Counted from the stretch's first letter, positions 11,095 through 22,190 are shown. The stretch is DNA of 64,000 nucleotides from Sindora glabra (GCA_020226215.1 CM035233.1:55017751-55081750), one strand, 5' to 3'. Numbers and translations are program-made. The notes: generated by a model from the letters alone, not told the origin.

Positions 11095-13445
11095 CATAAC
11101 AATTTTATTAATAAAAAAATTATCAAAGAATAATGTATTATTATTTGTAGACTAAATAATAATATATTACTATTTCGTTTCAAAATAGTAATATTAACAA
11201 AAAATTTTAAATAAATGGATAAATCAGTTCTAATTAATAATTAAATTATCAAATAATAACATGTTACTATTTATTCTTCAAATGGCAATATATTACTATT
11301 TCATTTCAAAATAATAACACTAACTAAAAATCTAAAATAAATGGGTAAAACAAGTCTAATTAATAACTAAATTATCAAAGAAAAAGATGTTACTATTTCA
11401 TTTCAAAATAATAACACAAACTAAAATTTTTAAATAAATAGATAAATTAATTTTAATTAATAATCAAATTACTAAAGAAGATGATGCTACTGTTTATTCT
11501 TCAGACAGTAATATGTTACTCCAGATAGTAATATGTTACTATTTTATTTCAAAACAGTAACTCTAATTAAAAATATTAAATAAATGCATAAATTAAGTTT
11601 AATTAATAATCAAATTATTAAAGACGAGGATACTACTGTTTATTTTACAAACAGTAACATGTTATTATTTCATTTAAAAACAGTAATACTAACAAAAAAT
11701 ATTAAGTAAATAAATAAATCAATTCTAATTAATAGCTAAATTATCAAATAATATATTACTATTTATTCTTCAAATAATAAAATGTTATTATTTCATTTTA
11801 AAATAGTAACACTAATCAAAAACTTAAAATAAATGGATAAAATAAATTTAATTAACAACCAAACTGCTATTATTTTATTTTAAAACAGTAATACTAACTA
11901 AAAAGCCCCAAATAAATAGATAAATTAAGTTTAATTAACAACTAAACTATCAAATGACAACATGTTCTTATTTCTTCTCTAAACAGTAGCATGTTACTAT
12001 TTCATTTCAAAATAATAATACAAACTAAAAATCTTAAATAAATGCATAAATCGAGTCTAATTAATAACCAAATTGTCAAAGAAGATGACGTTATTATTTG
12101 TTCTTTAAATAGTAACATGTTACTATTTTATTTTAAAATAACAACATCAACTAAAAATTTTAAATAAATGAATAAATTAAATCTAATTAATAATTAAATT
12201 ATCAAATAATAGCATGTTACTGTTTATTCTTCAAGCAATAACATGTTATTATTTTATTTTAAAATAGTAATACTAATAAAAATTTTAAATAAATGGATAA
12301 AGTAAGTTTAATTAACAACCAAATGGCCAAAGAAAAAGATAGTATTATTTTATTTCAAAATAGTAATACTAATTAAAAATTAGAAGTAAATGAATAAATC
12401 AAATTTAATTAACAACTAAACTGTTAAAGAACTAGATGTTACTATTTTATTTCAAAATAATAATACTAACTAAAAGTCCTAAATAAATAGATAAATTAAA
12501 TTTAATTAAAACCAAATTACTAAATGATAATATGTTACTATTTTACTATTTACTCTTTAAATAGTAACATGTTATTATTTTATTTCATAATAGTAACACT
12601 AATAAAAAATCTTAAATAAATGGATAAATCAAGTCTAATTAACAACTAAATTATTAAAAAAAAGAATGTTACTATTTTATGTGAAAATAATAATATTAAA
12701 TAAAAACTTGAAATAAATTCACAAATTAAGCATGATTAATAACAAAAATCAATAAAGAAATAACATATTACTATTTTTAGAATAAATAGTAACATGTTAT
12801 TTTTTTCTAATGTCATATTTCTATTTAGTCTAAAATAACAACAATAACTAAAAAACACCACAAATAGATAAAATAAATTATAATTAACAATAAAACTTCA
12901 ACAAAATAATGTGTTATTATTTTCACAAGAAATAGTAACATTAAACGATATGTTATTATTTTATATGGAAATAGTAATTGAAATAAACTAATAAATCAAG
13001 CATAATTAACAATAAAAATTGATAAAAATTAGCATGTTACAATTTTTAGAACAAATGATAACATATTATTTTTTTCTAGTGACATATTTTTATTTAGTCT
13101 AAAATAGCAATATCAGCCAAAAAATACCATAAATAGACAAAATAAAGTATGATTAATAACAGAACTTCAACAAAATAATGAATGAGATGCTATTATTTCA
13201 TGTGGAAATAGTAACATCAAACAAAAATTAGAAATAAACTGATAAATCAAGCATAATTAATAATAATAACTAATAAAAATGACATGTTTTAGCTACATAA
13301 AAAAATGCCATAAATAGATAAAATAAAGTATGATTAATAATGAAACTCTCGTCAAAACAATATGTTACTATTTCTACATGAAATACTAATATCAAATTTG
13401 ATGTTACTATTTTATGTAAAAATAGTAATATTGAACAAAAATATT
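11095..13445 (+). repeat. Array of ~19 degenerate repeats, each able to form a hairpin
   Basis: A unit of roughly 90-130 bases recurs about 19 times across 2.35 kb. Its fixed parts are a palindromic core of the type GTTACTATTT - short spacer - AAATAGTAAC, then a connector of the type AAATAAATGGATAAATCA, then AATTAATAACTAAATTATCA. Some units carry two nested palindromes joined by an ACATGTTAC-like link. Length varies because parts of the core are missing in some units. No coding potential. It is the loop filling of the surrounding foldback element; related text continues at 15100-15660. Confidence 0.8.
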
Positions 13446-13619
13446 TTATGATGATTTCTACAATGTCTTTGTTCGATTTATCAAGTTACTTAACTAGGAA
13501 TGTGCAGTGATGGAATGTGACTCATCTATTTTTATTTTTATACTTTTGCTTTTCTTGATACTAAAACATGTTATTTAGACTTATGGACATTTTGGTAAAT
13601 TAGTCTTGGCGGTTGCACT
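13446..13619. other. Spacer between repeat array and LTR
   Basis: Short stretch without recognised features, separating the hairpin array from the minus-strand LTR. Confidence 0.4.
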
Positions 13620-14923
13620 TGAATAAAAAAAAGTTCTCTTAAGATACCTATAAGGATTGGGAGTTAAATAAACGCAGCGGAAATTAACTAATCCTAACTA
13701 ATAGATACATGCAAAATATTAGATTAGAAAAAGGATTCGGTCAATAACTTTCCGATGATTCAAGAACTCGTTTATCAATCACCTTTTTGACTTCCTTTTG
13801 GCTAAAAACTCTAAGGTATCCACACGAACCAATAGATCACCAGTGAACATCCACAACCACTTATTGGAATTCTCCTCCTTAGCCTTGTAGTGCTAGCTAT
13901 GCCTCTTCAAGGATTATGATCAATGAGGGCTACTAAAGTTTTTATGCTTTAGGATACGTGAATAAAATTATATTATTACCCAACAAGCCTATTTAAATAG
14001 ATATATAGAAAATCTTAACTAATTGGGCTTTGTTCCATATATAATTATAGGTTTATTATTGATCCTTATAATTAAACATGAAATTCTCAAATATTAGGCC
14101 TAAACAATTTGGTCCATAAATGCCAAGTCCATTAGGTTTTAAGTGTGGGACCTTACAAGTTCTCATTATATTAGTAATGATCATAAATCACATTAATGAT
14201 ACATTAATGATCATAAACAATGAGTGATATTCAATAACACATCATTGTTACTAAAGTAATAAAAAAGTTGGTGATTCGACTAAATTTTTACATGTGATCA
14301 TCATCTATATCCTTTTATCCTAGACATCTAGATTGAATATGAGACATGGACCATGTTATTCTTGTATAACCCAATCTAAAAGTTTCTTAATTCCTAAGTA
14401 AAGTGACTGAAGCAAATGTAATTAATATCCTATGTTAATTTATTTGAGTATAATCATATATTTTCTTAACTTTATTTAATCAAAGGGCCCACAGATGTCA
14501 CTCTTGTTATACAGGAGGAATAAATTCTATTTTGATCACACAAATTCCTCCACATGATATGTAACATATCCAATAATTATCCTTACATTCACTTAACCAT
14601 GAGTGACATAAAATAGTATCAAAATATGAAACTTACATATAGGGAACTTTAATAATTTTAGATCAAAAGATCATATTAATAATGATCATTAAGAATCACT
14701 CATGACACTCATACAACGATTCATGTAGTATTCTTAAGGTGGATCGATCCAATATCTAAGTTCTCTAACTTACACTCATATGCAAACTTAATATCTCATA
14801 TAAGTTATTATACATGTTAGTCTTAATATATTAAAACAACCCAATCCATAATTATATATGACTAGGAATATTTAAGAATACAATTATTCTAAGGTTATTA
14901 TCATAATTAAATATATTATGCAG

Positions 14924-14965
<42 letters not shown>

Positions 14966-15061
14966 TGATAATTAGAATTGTCATTAAAATAATATGATTT
15001 AAATTTATAATCATTAATATGATTAGTTTGAGGGCATATATACTAATAATATCTCACTTCA
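13620..15061 (-). mobile_element. Solo LTR of a Ty1/copia-type retrotransposon, minus strand
   Basis: Read on the minus strand, this ~1.44-kb block resembles the plan of the full copia LTR at 45494-47189: AT-rich first half, then a more balanced R/U5 part with GTGTGGATACC followed by TTAGAG, and near the end TTTCCGCTGC. In the full copia LTR the matching words are ATGTGGATACC then ATAGAG, and TTTCGCTGC. No copia coding sequence is attached on either side, so it is probably a solo LTR left by LTR-LTR recombination. The ends are approximate, and I found no clean 5-base target duplication. A TA run of about 28 bases lies inside (near 14934-14961). Confidence 0.5.
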
Positions 15062-15099
15062 ATAAATTGCAATAACTAATATTGGGCTGATTTTTCCTT

Positions 15100-15660
15100 A
15101 AATAGTAACTATTATTTTATTAAATAATAACATGAATGGGCCCAGAAGAAGAGGAATATTATGTAAGTTATAAAATAATATAATAATTAAAAATATGATA
15201 TGTAGTTAAATAATTAAATTAAATTAAATTAATAATTTATTTATAAAATTTTATAATAAAATATTTAATTGTTAGCATAAATAATAAATATCAACATAAA
15301 TACAATAGTAAATAATAATTATTATTTCATTAAATAATAACATGAATGAACATAGAAAAAATGAATAGTATGTGACCTATAAAATAATATAAGATTTAAA
15401 AATATAAAACATAATTAAATAATTCTTTTAACTTAAATAAATAACTTATTTATAATATTTTATAATGAAATAAAATGTGTAGCTATTAGTGTAAATAATA
15501 ACTATTAATGTAAATATAGCAACAAATAATAACTGTTGTTTTAATAAATAATAACATAATTAAGTATCGGAAGGAAGAGAAATAATGTATGATTTATAAA
15601 ATAATATAAGAGTTAAAAATGTAATATGTAATTATATAAAAGGAAAATTTTTAATTTATT
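15100..15660 (+). repeat. Three-copy direct repeat, ~205-bp period
   Basis: Units start near 15100, 15308 and 15512, each with an AATAATAACTATTATTTTA-like opening, then TAAATAATAACAT, and later TATAAAATAATATAA. The opening is related to the hairpin cores at 11095-13445. This suggests that the nested LTR split one repeat tract. Confidence 0.65.
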
Positions 15661-16615
15661 TATACTGTTAAAATTTTTCTTAGATAAAAGATATATATGA
15701 AAATTTTAAAATTGTAATGAATTTCTATAAAAAAATATGTTTGGAAAATAAAATAAACTTATTAACTGATATCATCTCTTTCAAAAAATAAACGTATTAG
15801 TCTAAATATAAATATTATAATGAATTATAAATTTTAAATAAAAATGAAGATAACTAATAAACTATATAATTATTAAATTTTAAAAAAAGTAAACTTAAAA
15901 AAATTAAGGCATAAAATAGAAATTATTATGTATCATCACTATAATCATTGTGATGTTAACAGTAAATTATATATGATCATACGAAATGGAAATGATAAAA
16001 TTTTAATTTTTTTATATAGTATAACATTAGTATTTACTTCACTTTTTTACTTAATATTTTTTATCTATATTTTTTAGGATGAGTGACTAATTCAAATAAA
16101 AAAAAAAGATAATGTCAATCAATATTAAGTAATACTAGTAATTATGAATTATAATATTATTATATGTTTATTTATTATGTCATTTTTTGCCCCTAATTTC
16201 ACAACTTATTTGTAAGTGTTGAATTAAAATTTTATATATTTAATTTAATTTATATTAATCATATAATATAAAATTCATGTAAAAAATGATGTGATAATTT
16301 AACATTTAATAATAATATGATCCATTCTTTATTTTTTAAAAAAATTTATGTAATTTAATAAAATAATTAATTAAGTAAGTAATTGATATTAATTATAAGT
16401 TTTATATAATTAAGAGTTTAATTTATAATTTTTCAAAATTAATGGAAGCAAAATTCAACCATCTTATAATTGATTGGATTAATTTGTAATTTTCCTTAAT
16501 ATTTTCTATTAATTTAGAAATAGTAGGATAAATTCAAATTTTATATAATTTCAAGGGATAATGTGTCTATTTTCATAATTTAATCACTCCATTGTAGGAG
16601 TAATTTATATTTTTC

Positions 16616-17059
16616 TCTAAAAATTTTAAGACAATAGTTAGAAGGTAAATCTGTTTGAAGAAATAAAAGACAAAATTGAAATTTGAATAAAAATTGGGAG
16701 ATTTAAAGTGATTTTTACCATAACAACATAAAAAAATATCACTTATGTAATGCTAAGTTTGATGTTATACAAGCAGCACTCAAAAAACTAATAATGTTAG
16801 TTAGGCTGTTAAGTAATATTACATATTTTTTAAAAGTTAGGTAATAAATTTACTTCAAATTAAACTTAAATAATAACATTTTAATTTTAGTGAGAGTTAA
16901 GTAATTATAAGTGCTTTAAGCCGATTAAAATTGAAAATTGAGAGCACTGTTCTAGCCAGTGAATGTGAAGTTACCTCCGCGTCTCATGCCACTGTATATG
17001 ATTCCCTGCTGGCCAAAGTTTCTCGCATATAATTCTTAACTTGTCTGACAGATTAAAAG
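16616..17059. other. Upstream region of the intact DUF247 gene
   Basis: AT-rich until about 16930, then a more balanced stretch (16930-17050) containing ACCTCCGCGTCTCATGCC, which may be part of the promoter. No ORF of note. Confidence 0.4.
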
Positions 17060-17147
17060 TTTTCCGCGTTGATTGGAATTCTATCTCAAATGAGAAGTAT
17101 CTTTAAAGCATGTTGGTTACAAACTTGAGACGATAATAAAGTTCAAC
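17060..17147 (+). promoter_or_regulatory. Promoter block shared by all three DUF247 copies
   Basis: The block contains AATTCTATCTCA, AGTATCTTTAAAGCATGTT and AAACTTGAGACGATAATAAA. Closely related versions occur at 9104-9250 (copy 1) and 20147-20198 (copy 3). Conservation between otherwise diverged copies suggests either recent shared descent or a functional upstream element. Confidence 0.5.
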
Positions 17148-17188
17148 CATTCTATATTCCTCTCTGAAGTGTATGTAGAGTGCTTCAC

Positions 17189-17195
17189 TATAAAT
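17189..17195 (+). promoter_or_regulatory. TATA box of the intact DUF247 gene
   Basis: CACTATAAATTCAG places TATAAAT about 110 bases ahead of the ATG at 17300. Transcription would start near 17220, downstream of the other in-frame ATG at 17213, which therefore would not be in the message. In copy 3 the aligned sequence is ACCATAACTTCAG, with the TATA core broken. Confidence 0.5.
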
Positions 17196-17299
17196 TCAGA
17201 CGTCTCCAATCCATGGAACCAAGGAAATTCTTTTTCTCCAATTGCACTCAAAGTGTGTCTCAAAGTAAACCCACCAAACACCCTCTTGTCAATTTAACA

Positions 17300-18775
17300 A
17301 TGGCTCCAGATGTCACTGACGAAAGAGTTACAAATTTACTGGGAGACCCCGATCTGTCCAGGTCCAGCGAATCGACCCCCAAAATACAACTGGTTCAACC
17401 TTATCTGCGAGAACGCGAAAAATTCCAAAAGAATTACTCTCCGAAGCTGCTATCAATCGGCCCCATCCATCACGGCCATCAAAATCTGAAGCTAGGGGAG
17501 CACTACAAGCAAAGGTGGACAAAAGCCTACTTTAACAACTTCAAACTGGGTAAAACTGAAACTAAAGCGGCTGCCCAAAGGCTCCATCAAAATATTGCAA
17601 GCAAAATCGAGGACTTTAAGAAGCGGTACTCGGAGGATGCCATCAAAGAATACAAGGGCAATGACCGCGACCTCATCTGGATGTTGTTCGTGGACGGATG
17701 TTCAATACTTCATGTCATGAACATCGCCGACATCTGGGGGAACGAAGCTTCAGACGCATTGGGAATCAAGATAGACCAGCTTGCTCTTCTGCTGCAGGAT
17801 ATGCTCTTGTTAGAGAACCAGCTTCCCTACGAACTGCTCGTGTTATTAACAGGTGACGAGGACATGACGAAGCAATCCATGCTGAAACTCCTTCAACACC
17901 ATGGCATGGTACGAGGCGTTCCCCAAATGGTACGAAAACCCAACATTGCCAACACAAATAATGATAGCCACGAAATAGAAATTGATGTGGGGCCACCTCC
18001 AGCTCATTTGCTTGATCTTCTGCACAAAATCCTCCTGCCATCAACTCCTTCGCCTCCTCAAAAGCCTCAAACAGGCCCGTCAACTCCTTTTTCGCCTCCT
18101 CAGAAACCTACAGGCCCATCAACTCCTTCTTCGCCTTCTCAGAAACCTCAACTCCGATTCAACCTGCCCGATGAACTCCATCATCTTCTCCAAATCCTGG
18201 ACCTCAGCCCGGCCCAGATCAGGAACATACAAGAGCTTAAAGCAGCAGGGATTAGTGTGAAGAGAAGCAAAAGAGTGGGCATTGAAGCCGTGAATTTCAA
18301 ACATAAACGTCGGGTGCTTTGGGCTTCGGGAGATCTGGAGCTTCCAGAGATCATCGTGGACGACTTCACCGCGCCTACTTTCATGAACTTGATAGCTTAC
18401 GAGATGTGTCCGGACTTTCATAACAACTTCTACATAAGCTCGTACGTGGCCTTCCTCGACACACTCATCGACCACCCGGACGATGTGAAGGAGCTCAGGT
18501 GGGCCGGCGTGCTCAAGAACTACCTCGGCAATGATGAAGAAGTGGCCCAACTATTTAATACTATAAGCACTGACTTGATCGCTGATACGACGACATATGC
18601 CCATGTTAGTGATCAAATAAAAAAGCATTGCAATTCTAAATGGAATACATGGATGGCTAGTTTGAAAAGTGAATATTTCAGCACTCCCTGGACCACTATT
18701 GCCGTCTTGACTGCGGCGATAGTCACTTTGATGACTGGGGTCCAGACATGGTTCGCCATCAATTCCCCACAGTAG
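17300..18775 (+). CDS. DUF247 domain protein (plant-specific, membrane-anchored)
   Basis: Single-exon gene of 491 codons from ATG 17300. DUF247 (PF03140) proteins are a large plant-only family. Most have no known biochemical role; grass members are known self-incompatibility determinants. Motifs in order: the opening QLVQPYLRE (about residue 30), LSIGPIHHG (about 51-59), the family block around LFVDGC (about 128-133), LLLENQLPYELL (about 168-179), and the C-terminal half with FMNLIAYEMC and DDVKELRWAGVL. It ends in a hydrophobic segment (about 466-486), as usual for a C-terminal membrane anchor. The mid-protein linker (about 247-285) holds three Pro/Ser/Thr repeats. The ATG at 17300 has a good AACAATGGC context, lies downstream of the TATA box, and aligns with ATGs in the two decayed copies. 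An in-frame ATG at 17213 would add 29 residues. The frame is clean and G/C-richer than its surroundings. Specific function unknown. Confidence 0.9.
   Translation: MAPDVTDERVTNLLGDPDLSRSSESTPKIQLVQPYLREREKFQKNYSPKLLSIGPIHHGHQNLKLGEHYKQRWTKAYFNNFKLGKTETKAAAQRLHQNIASKIEDFKKRYSEDAIKEYKGNDRDLIWMLFVDGCSILHVMNIADIWGNEASDALGIKIDQLALLLQDMLLLENQLPYELLVLLTGDEDMTKQSMLKLLQHHGMVRGVPQMVRKPNIANTNNDSHEIEIDVGPPPAHLLDLLHKILLPSTPSPPQKPQTGPSTPFSPPQKPTGPSTPSSPSQKPQLRFNLPDELHHLLQILDLSPAQIRNIQELKAAGISVKRSKRVGIEAVNFKHKRRVLWASGDLELPEIIVDDFTAPTFMNLIAYEMCPDFHNNFYISSYVAFLDTLIDHPDDVKELRWAGVLKNYLGNDEEVAQLFNTISTDLIADTTTYAHVSDQIKKHCNSKWNTWMASLKSEYFSTPWTTIAVLTAAIVTLMTGVQTWFAINSPQ
18045..18158 (+). repeat. Three in-frame 45-48-bp repeats coding a Pro-rich linker
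   Basis: Three tandem units, each coding GPSTP-x-SPPQKP or a variant, lie between the two halves of the DUF247 domain. Their lengths are multiples of three, so the frame is kept. They look like recent slippage or unequal exchange inside the gene. Confidence 0.8.
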
Positions 18776-19127
18776 ATCATAAATGTAGATTACATTAACG
18801 TCCATTCAGTAAGTGTTACCATACATCATACATCTTCATTGTGTTTTGCATCTGCAATTTAAGCTTGTTGTGGATGTATTAATAATGCTTGTCTTTAATT
18901 TGTGTAATGTGTTTTATCCGTTTGGATACCTGGCGTTGATGCCTATGTGTAATGTACGAATTGTTTCCATAAAATGTTCATAGGCTTTGGTGTTTTTATA
19001 CGACTTTCTTTTTAAAAAATAATAATGACAATAGGTTTGAACATAAAACATTTAATGTAGTCCTCAAGTCACTCACCACTAGAAACATTCGGCCATGAGA
19101 TGCAAGGAGGGTTGAAGCCAATGCTTT
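18776..19127. other. 3' flank of the DUF247 gene
   Basis: Probably the 3' untranslated region and downstream flank. AATAAT near 18878 and CATAAAATG near 18968 could serve as weak polyadenylation signals. No other feature. Confidence 0.35.
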
Positions 19128-19526
19128 TTTATGAATACTACATAACTTTCTTAAAAACAACCATTGGGTGGTGTGCTAATAGTCTAGTGGACTATCGAGG
19201 ACTTGAGCAATATGTCGGAAGAATATAATGCACCCATATGGCTCACCTTCTAGCCGTGATCTGGTTAGTTCATACACAGTACATGAAATTTCATTCAAGT
19301 CTTCCACGAGGAGGTTTTATATGACCCCATACATAGCTTTCTTAAAACCATTAGGTGGTGTATTAATAGTGCAGTGGATTAATGGTAAAGGACTTGAACA
19401 GCATGATGGATAAGTAGTGCACATAGATGGTGAAGATGAGTACGGTGCACACATATGGTTTCCAATCTCGCCCTGATCTGGTTAGTTCATACACAAAGTA
19501 CATGAAATTTCAAAAATTTCATTCAA
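19128..19526 (+). repeat. Tandem ~190-bp duplication, possibly SINE-derived
   Basis: Unit 1 (19128 to about 19315) and unit 2 (19316-19526) share TTTCTTAAAA, GGTGGTGT, GGACTTGA, GCACACATATGG-like text, CTGATCTGGTTAGTTCATAC and ACATGAAATTTCA. Each has an A-box-like word (TAGTCTAGTGG, TAGTGCAGTGG) followed about 25 bases on by a poor B-box-like word. This hints at a tRNA-derived SINE dimer, but no poly(A) tail or target duplication was found. Confidence 0.45.
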
Positions 19527-19936
19527 TAAATATTACAGTATACAAAATCTTCCTGTCACATATATTGCGTTAATTTCGCTTTTATAATTTATGCTCACGG
19601 GTGCCTTAATAAAGGATGAGTTTTGTGCAGTTGTTGTTCCATCATTTTTGACAGTTGGCATGTTACAGTTTACATACAGCGCGACTTTTGTTGGAAAAGC
19701 AGTTGGCGAACACATAGAAAACCTCAAATTGTAGTTGAATGAGGAGATCCCTTGAGGCTCTCGCTTTCAACACAGGAGAGACAAGTTCATCAGACGGATA
19801 AAAGATCGAAAGACAATTCCTACAAATTGATGAACTAAGTTTTGTACTTTGTCTGCCAGATGTTAGTGTAATGAATACACGAAATTTAAAATGTGTGTAC
19901 AGTGATAAAATGTCTTTTTCCATTAAAAATTTTGCA
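19527..19936. other. Complex-sequence spacer, no gene identified
   Basis: Base composition is close to coding DNA, and an 86-codon minus-strand frame (19923-19663) is open, but I recognise no domain and no conserved motif. It may be a remnant of the 3' part of an older gene copy. Confidence 0.3.
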
Positions 19937-20204
19937 AACAGGAATCAGTGCATTTCACCATGCGAAAAGCTTATTGTTGAATCTTTTCACTGCCATACAA
20001 ATTGAAGTTGAACATTAAGTGAGTGAGTTCTAAGTTGCCTGCATGCATCACACGCATGTAGGGATATATATGATCCTTGTTGCTTACGGTTCTATATTTA
20101 ATCAATTCCTAGCTGTGGTATATATGCTCGAAAGCTAAAGATATCCATACCTTTAAGCATGTTTAGTTCCAAACTTGAAGCAATAATAAAGTTCAAACAT
20201 CTGT
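19937..20204 (+). pseudogene. DUF247-related copy 3, upstream part (left of the gypsy insertion)
   Basis: Matches the copy 1 upstream region (ATGCGAAAAGCTTATT, GAATCTTTTCACTGCCAT, ATGATCCTTGTTGCT) and the shared promoter block (ACCTTTAAGCATGTTTAG, AAACTTGAAGCAATAATAAA). It ends with TCTGT at 20200-20204, the left target duplication of the gypsy element. The sequence resumes at 27399. Joined across the insertion, the alignment to copies 1 and 2 is continuous. Confidence 0.65.
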
Positions 20205-20915
20205 TGATGAGAATTCCAAAAGTGAAGAGGCACTTCCACATTCATTAGAGGGTCCAATGACAAGAGCTAAAGTTAAGAAGATCAAGGAAGGATTGCAAGG
20301 GCTTATGAAAAGAGTTTGGATGCTTGAAAAAGCTAGATTAGAAGAGACCAACAAAATCATAATATGCATTATAGCTAATCAGCACTAAGTGATATGCATT
20401 CCAAGGAGTGGCCCCACATCACCGCCACATCAGTCACAATCCATGTCACTACCATATCATCAAGAAGATAGTGCCACATCATTACCACATCAGCCATAAT
20501 CCTAATTGGCGCCACCTTATCTTATTTTCTATTATTTGATGTTTTAGGCTTTAAAATAGCATTTAAGCTTTTAATTTATACTTATTTTGTGCTGCATCAC
20601 TTTAAAGTATTTTGGGCCTTTTTGATGTTATTTGAGCCCATTTATCAATTAGGGCTTAGAGAGTTAATAAGGAGGCTTGTTCCTTATCCTAGGGATTTAG
20701 ACATTTTGAGAAAAAGCTGATTGCTTATGAGGATTTTCTCTCTAGGTTCTTGTATGAACTTGAAGACTTATCAAAGGGCATTTAACCTTTGTGGCATCAA
20801 ATATATCTCTTATTGCTTTCAATTCTTCCTCTTTTCTAAAGCATGGCGGGAATATCATTCTTTTTTTTTACTTTGATTGCATTTGATTTGGGAAAGATCC
20901 AACAATTTCACATCA
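20205..20915 (+). repeat. Gypsy 5' LTR
   Basis: Begins TGATGAGAATTCC and ends TTTCACATCA. The first ~190 bases correspond to the C-terminal coding end of the polyprotein, as in the 3' LTR. Confidence 0.93.
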
Positions 20916-20916
20916 T

Positions 20917-20932
20917 TTGGTATTCAGAGCAA
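20917..20932 (+). promoter_or_regulatory. Gypsy primer-binding site (initiator-Met tRNA)
   Basis: TTGGTATTCAGAGCAA lies two bases after the 5' LTR. It matches the usual TGGTATCAGAGC site with one extra T. Confidence 0.8.
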
Positions 20933-22190
20933 GGTTCCCAAATTCAGGTTTCACTCCTCTTTTTAAATTTTGTTACTGTTCATGCCCATCATTGTTTATA
21001 GTACTATTTTTCGCATTGTTCATAACACTGTTCACCACATTTTATATCCTAAATCTTCATTTCTTTCTTGTTTTGATTTGGTTTTTGTATTCATTTCATT
21101 TCTGAATAAGTTTGTGTCAAATTTTTGTGTTTTGATTCACCATTATATCAAATCTGTGTTGTTCTTCATTTCTGCCTTTCATGTGTTTGATAAGTTATGC
21201 AAGTCAATTGTAGGTCTGAATTTGCTTTGATAGTTAGTCACCTTCTTCATTTTTGTGTTGTTTGCTATTGTTGAACTCAAAATTTGGTCTAAATATTTCT
21301 GTTGGTATAGTAAATGAAAGGTGCATTGAACATGTTTGTTAAAAGTTCAAAGTGAAGAAGTTCAACTTGCGATAGTCAATTGCCATATTCTAATAGCACA
21401 ACATCAAAGTGCTATAATTGAATATAGTAATTGATTAAAGCAAAGCAAAGAGACTAACTTTGAATTGTGTGATATCCTTGCAATCAGCAAAAAAGAAACT
21501 AGTGCTAAATTGGTACTGTTTGTATTAAGTTACAAAGGGAAAAACATGTGAATCAAAAGAACAAAAACAGCAAGAAACAAAGGAGAAAAGCTAAGTTAGT
21601 GAATCAAAAGGTAACTTACAAAGAAGAGGCAAAAAAAATAAAGTGTTGAATTGTTGAAAATAAATTGGAACACATTCAAAAGAAAAGAAGTTGTTTGCTT
21701 GTAGTTATTGTTGATTCTTGACATGCTCTAATTACACTTGAACTTCTCATTTTGATATTATTTGTTCATTATCTCTTTCAATTACTTGAATTCTTAAATC
21801 AGCACCTCTTGTTATTCTGAGTTATTGCTTCTCATTATTTTGTGTCCTTAAGTCTTTGTTTTTATTTTTCCTTTCTTCCTAGAGTTCAATTGTATTAATT
21901 TCATGCTGCCATGTTGTTATTGTGCTGTCACCTTTTGTTGGCATTCAATTTGAGATAGTGATAGCCACAATTGTTGGATTTCTGCTGGTTGTGTTATTTT
22001 AGTTCCAAAAGAACCACAAAAAAGAAAAAAAAAGAATGGGAAAAGGCAAAAGTGTGTGAGATCATTTGAGGATAAAAGCCTAAATTATAGTGCAAACACG
22101 AGTGTAAGTGCCCCTAAATTAAGTGAGAAGTGTGGTTTTATGAGGTCCTTTTTTTTATCTAACCTTTTCTTGCAGGTTTAATCATTAACA
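20933..22190 (+). other. Gypsy untranslated leader
   Basis: About 1.26 kb between the primer-binding site and the first gag ATG. T-rich, then A-rich; short open frames here have no domain content. Confidence 0.7.

Larger units (their letters stand above)
9539..16615. mobile_element. Giant 7.1-kb foldback element with ~970-bp arms
   Basis: The left arm (9539 to about 10510) is the reverse complement of the right arm (about 15640 to 16615), collinear over roughly a kilobase, with clear but imperfect identity. The tips read GAAAAATGTAAATTA and GAAAAATATAAATTA. Within the left arm the tip sequence recurs about 140 bases inwards (AAAAATTGCAATTACC, then a similar GAGATGGG phrase), so the arm contains sub-repeats. 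Next to the left tip is AAAAATTTAAG (9528-9538), and next to the right tip is AAAAATTTTAAG (16619-16630): a possible imperfect target duplication of Mutator-like length. The loop holds the hairpin-repeat array (11095-13445), a nested copia LTR (13620-15061) and a 3-copy repeat (15100-15660). No transposase was seen. It lies between DUF247 copy 1 and the intact gene. Confidence 0.65.

Noticed and set aside
11095..13445. CRISPR-like array of repeats and spacers
   Set aside because: The units are degenerate, vary in length, have no unique spacers, and the genome is clearly a plant's.
17180..17299. Extending the DUF247 protein upstream to 17180 or 17213
   Set aside because: 17180 is a GTG, not an ATG. 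17213 lies before the expected transcription start of the TATA box at 17189 and is not kept in the two decayed copies, whereas the ATG at 17300 is. 17213 remains possible.
17328..18805. Several 64-143-codon frames on the minus strand, and a 92-codon plus-strand frame, across the DUF247 gene
   Set aside because: Shadows of the real 491-codon gene in its G/C-richer DNA; no motifs and no start context.
19663..19923. 86-codon minus-strand frame
   Set aside because: Composition is plausible, but no domain, no promoter and no conserved start were seen; kept only as unassigned spacer.
20917..21230. Two overlapping 62- and 86-codon frames after the gypsy 5' LTR
   Set aside because: T-rich leader DNA read as hydrophobic peptide; no conserved motif and the wrong place for gag.
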